From NCBI RefSeq assembly GCF_001426525.1, contig NZ_LMEW01000034.1:202190-266189 (forward strand): a stretch of DNA of 64,000 bases, given 5' to 3'. A program made the translations under genes and the position numbers. The notes beneath the pieces are model-generated. The model ran no database searches. It was not told the origin of the DNA and worked only from the letters and a program-made list of their open reading frames with translations. This document shows positions 63,437 to 64,000 of this stretch, piece after piece. Source of the stretch: Massilia sp. Root133 (GTDB lineage Bacteria > Pseudomonadota > Gammaproteobacteria > Burkholderiales > Burkholderiaceae_D). Each line of letters begins with the position of its first letter. Position 1 is the stretch's first letter.

Positions 63437-64000
63437 GGCAGCTTCACCTCCGTATCCTGCCTGAACGGCCATTTGCGGTTGATCTCGTCGACGAGGCGGT
63501 TCACCTTGCGCAGGCTCGCATCGACCTCGCCGCGCAGGCGGCCCAGGTCGTCGGTGGCGGTGTGCGCGTTCTTCGCGACGGCCTGCGCCTCGGCCAGCAC
63601 GCCGTCGGCCTTCTGCAAGGTGCCACGCGCGTCGGCCAGCAAGCCGTTCAATTCGCGGATCGCACTCTGCGCATCGTCCATCACGCCCTTCTTGCCGAAC
63701 ACGCGCTGGTCGGTCTTCGCGAGCAGCGCGTCGACGCGGTGCAGGGTCTGCAGCAGCTTTTCCGCCTCGGCGTCGCCGCCCAGCGCGGTGCCCAGCACGC
63801 CGTAGCGGCCGGACAGGCGGCCGGACAGCGCGTCGACGTTGGCCAGCGTGTTGCCGATGTGGGAATCGGCGCGCGTCATCGTCTCCAGGTTTTCCAGCAG
63901 CGTGCGCGCCGTGGCCATCAGGCGCGGGATCTCGGCCGCCGCGTCGCCCCGCAGCACGGGCCGCTGGGCGTGGTCCGGCAGCGGCGGATCCGTCAGCACG
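63433..64000 (-). CDS. MCE/MlaD-family protein, C-terminal part (runs off the window)
   Basis: Open through the window end; 188 codons visible. The visible part is a long amphipathic helix region typical of the tail of MCE proteins: LMATARTLLENLETMTRADS, TLANVDALSGRLSGRYG, LNGLLADARGTLQKADGVLAEAQ, ending FRQDTEVKLP. The MCE domain itself would lie upstream, beyond base 64000. The family is inferred from the tail pattern and from the following lipoprotein gene, so confidence is moderate. Confidence 0.7.
   Translation of the reverse strand, partial: VLTDPPLPDHAQRPVLRGDAAAEIPRLMATARTLLENLETMTRADSHIGNTLANVDALSGRLSGRYGVLGTALGGDAEAEKLLQTLHRVDALLAKTDQRVFGKKGVMDDAQSAIRELNGLLADARGTLQKADGVLAEAQAVAKNAHTATDDLGRLRGEVDASLRKVNRLVDEINRKWPFRQDTEVKLP

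Overview
The window looks like a chromosomal core segment of a GC-rich betaproteobacterium, most likely an Oxalobacteraceae member close to Massilia. This rests on recognisable protein sequences and gene order (uppS-frr-pyrH-tsf-rpsB divergent from map-glnD; thrS-infC-rpmI-rplT-pheST-ihfA-merR; smc-zipA-ligA; a gcvTHP locus behind a glycine riboswitch). No database search was possible, so the genus is inference. I see no phage, integrase, insertion sequence or CRISPR array.

Layout. 1-3690: translation/nucleotide/lipid-carrier block on the minus strand (uppS partial, frr, pyrH, tsf, rpsB) with a sigma70-type promoter before rpsB and hairpin terminators between rpsB/tsf and tsf/pyrH. 3793-8128: map, glnD, a REP-like inverted pair, and an S4-domain pseudouridine synthase. 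8132-22282: signalling-rich accessory region with a small unknown protein, a large PAS hybrid kinase, an eroded receiver-domain fragment, a POT peptide symporter, a PhnD-like periplasmic protein paired with a GGDEF-EAL protein, an aminotransferase, and a three-gene operon (unknown 131-aa protein, double-domain KaiC homologue, hybrid histidine kinase). 22456-25972: two exported peptidase-like proteins (M28, DUF885). 25964-38068: minus-strand genes: smc-zipA-ligA-galU-def-small beta-barrel as one tight operon, then PAP2 and DUF1631 proteins. 38387-39227: stress-type small protein and ClpP-like protein. 39329-44178: promoter, tandem glycine riboswitch, gcvT-gcvH-gcvP.

44311-51739: an MCP-like protein lacking the signalling tip, a small membrane protein, prfC, a Crp/Fnr-type regulator, and a CHASE3 histidine kinase with a NarL-type response regulator. 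51919-60341: minus-strand translation operon from tRNA-Val and thrS to ihfA and merR, with hairpins in front of thrS and pheS. 60387-64000: CDF metal exporter, a thioredoxin-reductase-like flavoprotein, a small exported protein, a lipoprotein and the end of an MCE-family protein running off the window.

The best candidates for new biology are the KaiC operon (the KaiC homologue seems to lack the two phosphorylated residues of the cyanobacterial clock protein), the MCP-like gene with a short leader ORF and no CheA/CheW-binding tip, a dispersed structured repeat at 44176-44313 and 52851-52965, the duplicated helix-hairpin-helix module in LigA, and non-canonical start codons (ATA in infC, possibly ATT in ihfA).
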